Part shown: one piece after another, positions 62,201 to 64,000 of the stretch
Numbering within the stretch: the stretch's first letter is position 1
Layout of the letters: every line of letters starts with the position of its first letter
From: JANRIC01 sp033765345
GTDB taxonomy: Bacteria > Bacteroidota > Bacteroidia > Cytophagales > Microscillaceae
DNA length: 64,000 nt
Direction of reading: 5' to 3'
NCBI GenBank assembly: GCA_033765345.1
Contig: JANRIC010000120.1
Coordinates: 1-64,000 of the forward strand
Position numbers and translations under genes: made by a program
Notes under the pieces: model-generated
Told to the model about the DNA's origin: nothing
Database searches by the model: none
The model's input: the letters and a program-made list of their open reading frames with translations, nothing else

Positions 62201-63115
62201 ATGAAATGGATTCCTTATGTATTATTCCTGCTCTGCACTGCCCCGACTTGGGCACAAAAACCCGATAACTTTATCCGAATACCCGGTGGGGCTTATCCTT
62301 TTCAGTTGGAAGATGATACGACGGTTACTTGGGTCCAACTGGCTGATTTTTATATCAGCCCTACCGAGGTGAGTTATGCACAGATGGCAGCCTACGCCAT
62401 GGATCATGGCATAAACCCCGAAACCTTTCATTATACAGCCTGGGGTGAGCCTGTGGCCGATCGGGTGGCGATCCATGTCAATTGGTTTGATGCCATCCGC
62501 TATGCCAATTGGCTCTCCGAGCAGCAAGGCTATAGCCCGGCCTACCATATCTATAGCCGCCTAAGGGCTGAGGACGGTACGGACTCCTGGCTTGAGTTAA
62601 GCAGCTCTGATACCGCTTACTGGGCTAATGAGACTAGTGAAGACCCTACACCGCTGTACTGGGATTCGCTCTCTTGGGATAGAAGCTCCAAAGGCTACCG
62701 ACTCCCTACCGAAGTAGAGTGGGAGTATGCCGCAAGCAGCTATACCAAGCTGGGGCGTGTGCAGGTTTATGCAGGAACGGAAAGCGAATACTCACTCGAT
62801 GACTTTGCTTGGTATTCGGGCAACAAAGCCCATGCCATCGCCTCCCGCAGCCCCAATGCACTGAAGCTCTACGATATGAGTGGCAATGCCTGGGAGTGGT
62901 GCTTTGATGTATATGCCTCAAACCCAGCCGCATCTTGGCAGTCTTTGGAAAACCCAAGCTATGAGAACTACGAAAGTCTTCGTACTTCGTATCGTTGCCT
63001 GCGCGGGGGTGGTTGGTTCAACCTCTTCAACTACTGCCAGGTGCGGAACCGCAACTACAACCATCCGGGGATCCGCTACATTAACGACGGGTTTCGTTTA
63101 GTCAGGACTCTTTAA
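62201..63115 (+). CDS. FGE-fold DGR target protein 3, secreted
   Basis: A 304-residue protein with a signal peptide (MKWIPYVLFLLCTAPTWAQ) and an FGE/C-type-lectin-like domain: FIRIPGGAYPF, YISPTEVSYAQMAAY, VNWFDAIRYANWLSEQQG, YRLPTEVEWEYAAS, LKLYDMSGNAWEWCFDVY and YRCLRGGGW. Residues 273-296 are the variable core, and the protein ends in GFRLVRTL. The frame is open 30 codons further upstream, but the ATG at 62201 gives the signal peptide and follows the promoter. Upstream of the variable part it is only distantly related to targets 1 and 2. As the target nearest the RT it is the likely cis substrate of the DGR. The variable face would be displayed outside the cytoplasm. Confidence 0.9.
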   Translation: MKWIPYVLFLLCTAPTWAQKPDNFIRIPGGAYPFQLEDDTTVTWVQLADFYISPTEVSYAQMAAYAMDHGINPETFHYTAWGEPVADRVAIHVNWFDAIRYANWLSEQQGYSPAYHIYSRLRAEDGTDSWLELSSSDTAYWANETSEDPTPLYWDSLSWDRSSKGYRLPTEVEWEYAASSYTKLGRVQVYAGTESEYSLDDFAWYSGNKAHAIASRSPNALKLYDMSGNAWEWCFDVYASNPAASWQSLENPSYENYESLRTSYRCLRGGGWFNLFNYCQVRNRNYNHPGIRYINDGFRLVRTL

Positions 63116-63132
63116 ACTTTGGGTTTTTTACC
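62991..63132 (+). repeat. DGR variable region VR3
   Basis: A 142-nt segment whose 5' 20 bases and 3' about 45 bases match VR1 and VR2 almost exactly, although the flanking gene sequences differ. The variable core is 63017-63088 (72 nt). Similarity continues past the stop codon to about 63132 and then stops, marking the edge of the transferred tract. Confidence 0.9.
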
Positions 63133-63184
63133 TTTTTACCCTTTGGATACGGCGAAGCCGTCAAAATTTTTTTTGAAAAAAGGG

Positions 63185-63529
63185 CTATTTCAGGCTTTTG
63201 ATCCAGCCTCCGAGCATTGCCCCAATTTCATTGATCATCCTACTGATGTGTTCGTACCGGCTGTGGTCTAAAAGCTGTAGGTCGTGGCAGAGCCTAATCA
63301 GGAAACGAAGCTGCTCCAGACTGAGGTTAATCTGCCGGAGTAGGGCTTGTTTTTCGGAGCTGGGTGCATAATATGCCTCGATGAGCTTTTCCTGGTTATC
63401 CAACACCCGGCTTTGGATCCTATCGGCAAGCAGGAATTTATGGCTTTTAGGGAAGCGATTCAAAATAGGTATTAAGTAGCGCAGAAAGTCATAGTTTTTC
63501 TGTATAATTGGTGTATCGTTCAGAGACAT
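63185..63529 (-). CDS. avd: DGR accessory variability determinant Avd
   Basis: A 114-residue, all-helical protein matching the bacterial Avd/four-helix-bundle family: PIIQKNYDFLRYLIPILNRFP (helix 1), HKFLLADRIQSRVLDNQEKLIEAYY (helix 2), LLRQINLSLEQLRFLIRLCHDL (helix 3) and RYEHISRMINEIGAMLGGWIK (helix 4). Avd forms a positively charged pentamer that binds the DGR reverse transcriptase and the template RNA and is needed for mutagenic cDNA synthesis. Here it is on the opposite strand to the RT, with only two bases between the start codons, whereas avd normally precedes the RT on the same strand. Confidence 0.9.
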   Translation of the reverse strand: MSLNDTPIIQKNYDFLRYLIPILNRFPKSHKFLLADRIQSRVLDNQEKLIEAYYAPSSEKQALLRQINLSLEQLRFLIRLCHDLQLLDHSRYEHISRMINEIGAMLGGWIKSLK

Positions 63530-63531
63530 AG

Positions 63532-64000
63532 ATGAAAAGTTTTAAGCATTTATATCCGCAAATTTACGCATTCGAGAACTTATGGCGGGCAGCAAAACAA
63601 GCCCAAAAAGGCAAAAGATATCAGGCCAATGTGCTGGATTTTAACCTGCACCTGGAGCAAAACCTGTTTGAGCTACAGCATCAATTACAATCACAGACAT
63701 ACCAGCCCGGCACGTATACTACCTTTTACATCTATGAACCCAAAAAAAGGATGATCAGCGCAGCCCCTTATCGGGATAGAGTAGTGCATCATGCGCTTTG
63801 CAATGTAATTGCTCCGATTTTTGAACGAAGCTTTATTTTTGACAGTTATGCCAATCGCAAGGGCAAAGGTACACATAAAGCCATTTTACGCTACCAAGCA
63901 TACACACGCAACTATCGATACGTACTCCGATGCGACATTGCCCGCTTTTTTCCCAGTATTGACCATCAGATTTTGAAAGCGTTGTTGTTTCGTAAGATCG
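63532..64000 (+). CDS. DGR reverse transcriptase, N-terminal part (runs off window)
   Basis: The ATG at 63532 opens 156 codons to the right edge. The sequence follows the phage BPP-1 Brt pattern: FENLWRAAKQAQKGKR (14-29), LFELQHQL, Y-x-P-G-x-Y (57-62), FYIYEPKKRMISAAPYRDRVVHHALC (65-90), IAPIFE, SYANRKGKGTH (105-115) and CDIARFFPSIDH (134-145) with the first catalytic Asp D135. The YxDD motif lies outside the window. DGR RTs copy template RNA with adenine-directed errors and install the cDNA in variable regions. No maturase or retron-type features are seen. The template repeat was not found in the window and is probably downstream. Confidence 0.92.
   Translation, partial: MKSFKHLYPQIYAFENLWRAAKQAQKGKRYQANVLDFNLHLEQNLFELQHQLQSQTYQPGTYTTFYIYEPKKRMISAAPYRDRVVHHALCNVIAPIFERSFIFDSYANRKGKGTHKAILRYQAYTRNYRYVLRCDIARFFPSIDHQILKALLFRKI

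Noticed and set aside
63116..63184. Template repeat between target 3 and avd
   Set aside because: The 69-bp gap is too short and shows only the end of VR3 homology and an A/T-rich tract; no A-rich copy of the core is present.
63691..63876. Minus-strand frame opposite the reverse transcriptase
   Set aside because: It lies fully within the RT coding sequence, whose motifs are clear; the opposite frame has no family pattern.

Overview
The window reads as chromosomal DNA of a Bacteroidota bacterium, probably Cytophagia- or Saprospiria-like. Supporting signs are type IX secretion (T9SS) C-terminal sorting domains, promoters of the TTTG / TAnnTTTG type, NUDIX-type sugar regulators, a mitochondrial-like aconitase and NAD-dependent isocitrate dehydrogenase, a long NusB, and the gene order nusB / ytxH / idh / DUF1573 / yajC / ybbR / coaE. 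Genes are dense, and the accessory stretches carry many small palindromes and duplications. No rRNA, tRNA or CRISPR array was recognised.

Layout. 1-7 kb: the start of an IS5-like transposase, a histone-deacetylase-family hydrolase, and a TerY-P-like signalling cluster (two vWA proteins, a membrane-anchored Ser/Thr kinase with WG repeats, and a PP2C phosphatase). 7-24 kb: housekeeping genes (mogA, coaE, ybbR-like, yajC, DUF1573, NAD-IDH, ytxH, nusB, leucine dehydrogenase, ABC exporter, flavin reductase, nucleotidase, amino-acid permease, yebC, sufU/sufS, a MoaD-like protein beside an Asp-box propeller). 24-31 kb: an accessory island in which two near-identical FGE-fold genes with hypervariable 3' ends flank a ROCO GTPase, inside a maze of direct repeats and hairpins. 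31-46 kb: a PLC-like protein, KTSC, two T9SS cargo proteins, a PASTA protein, a double D-Ala-D-Ala ligase, a T9SS gene destroyed by a decayed IS982-type element, a ParE-type toxin/antitoxin pair, an SDR, a phosphohexomutase and XisH/XisI. 46-57 kb: aconitase, a NUDIX regulator facing a ThuA / sugar dehydrogenase / cytochrome c protein, an alcohol dehydrogenase and gamma-glutamyltransferase. 57-62 kb: the araB-araD-araA operon and its divergent AraR-type NUDIX regulator, with two palindromic operators between them. 62-64 kb: a third hypervariable FGE-fold gene, avd, and a reverse transcriptase that runs off the window.

The most notable system is a diversity-generating retroelement (DGR): a Brt-like reverse transcriptase (from 63532), the accessory protein Avd (63185-63529, unusually head-to-head with the RT), and three variable regions at the 3' ends of FGE/C-type-lectin-fold genes (26423-26563, 30562-30703, 62991-63132). 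The three copies are nearly identical except at NNC/NNT codons, as expected from adenine-directed mutagenesis of a shared template. That template repeat was not found here and probably lies beyond the right edge. Two of the targets lie 33-37 kb from the RT and bracket the ROCO GTPase, which suggests (inference) a diversifying recognition module coupled to a GTPase switch. One of those two targets has a 1-nt deletion inside its variable region. The target next to the RT is the only one with a signal peptide.
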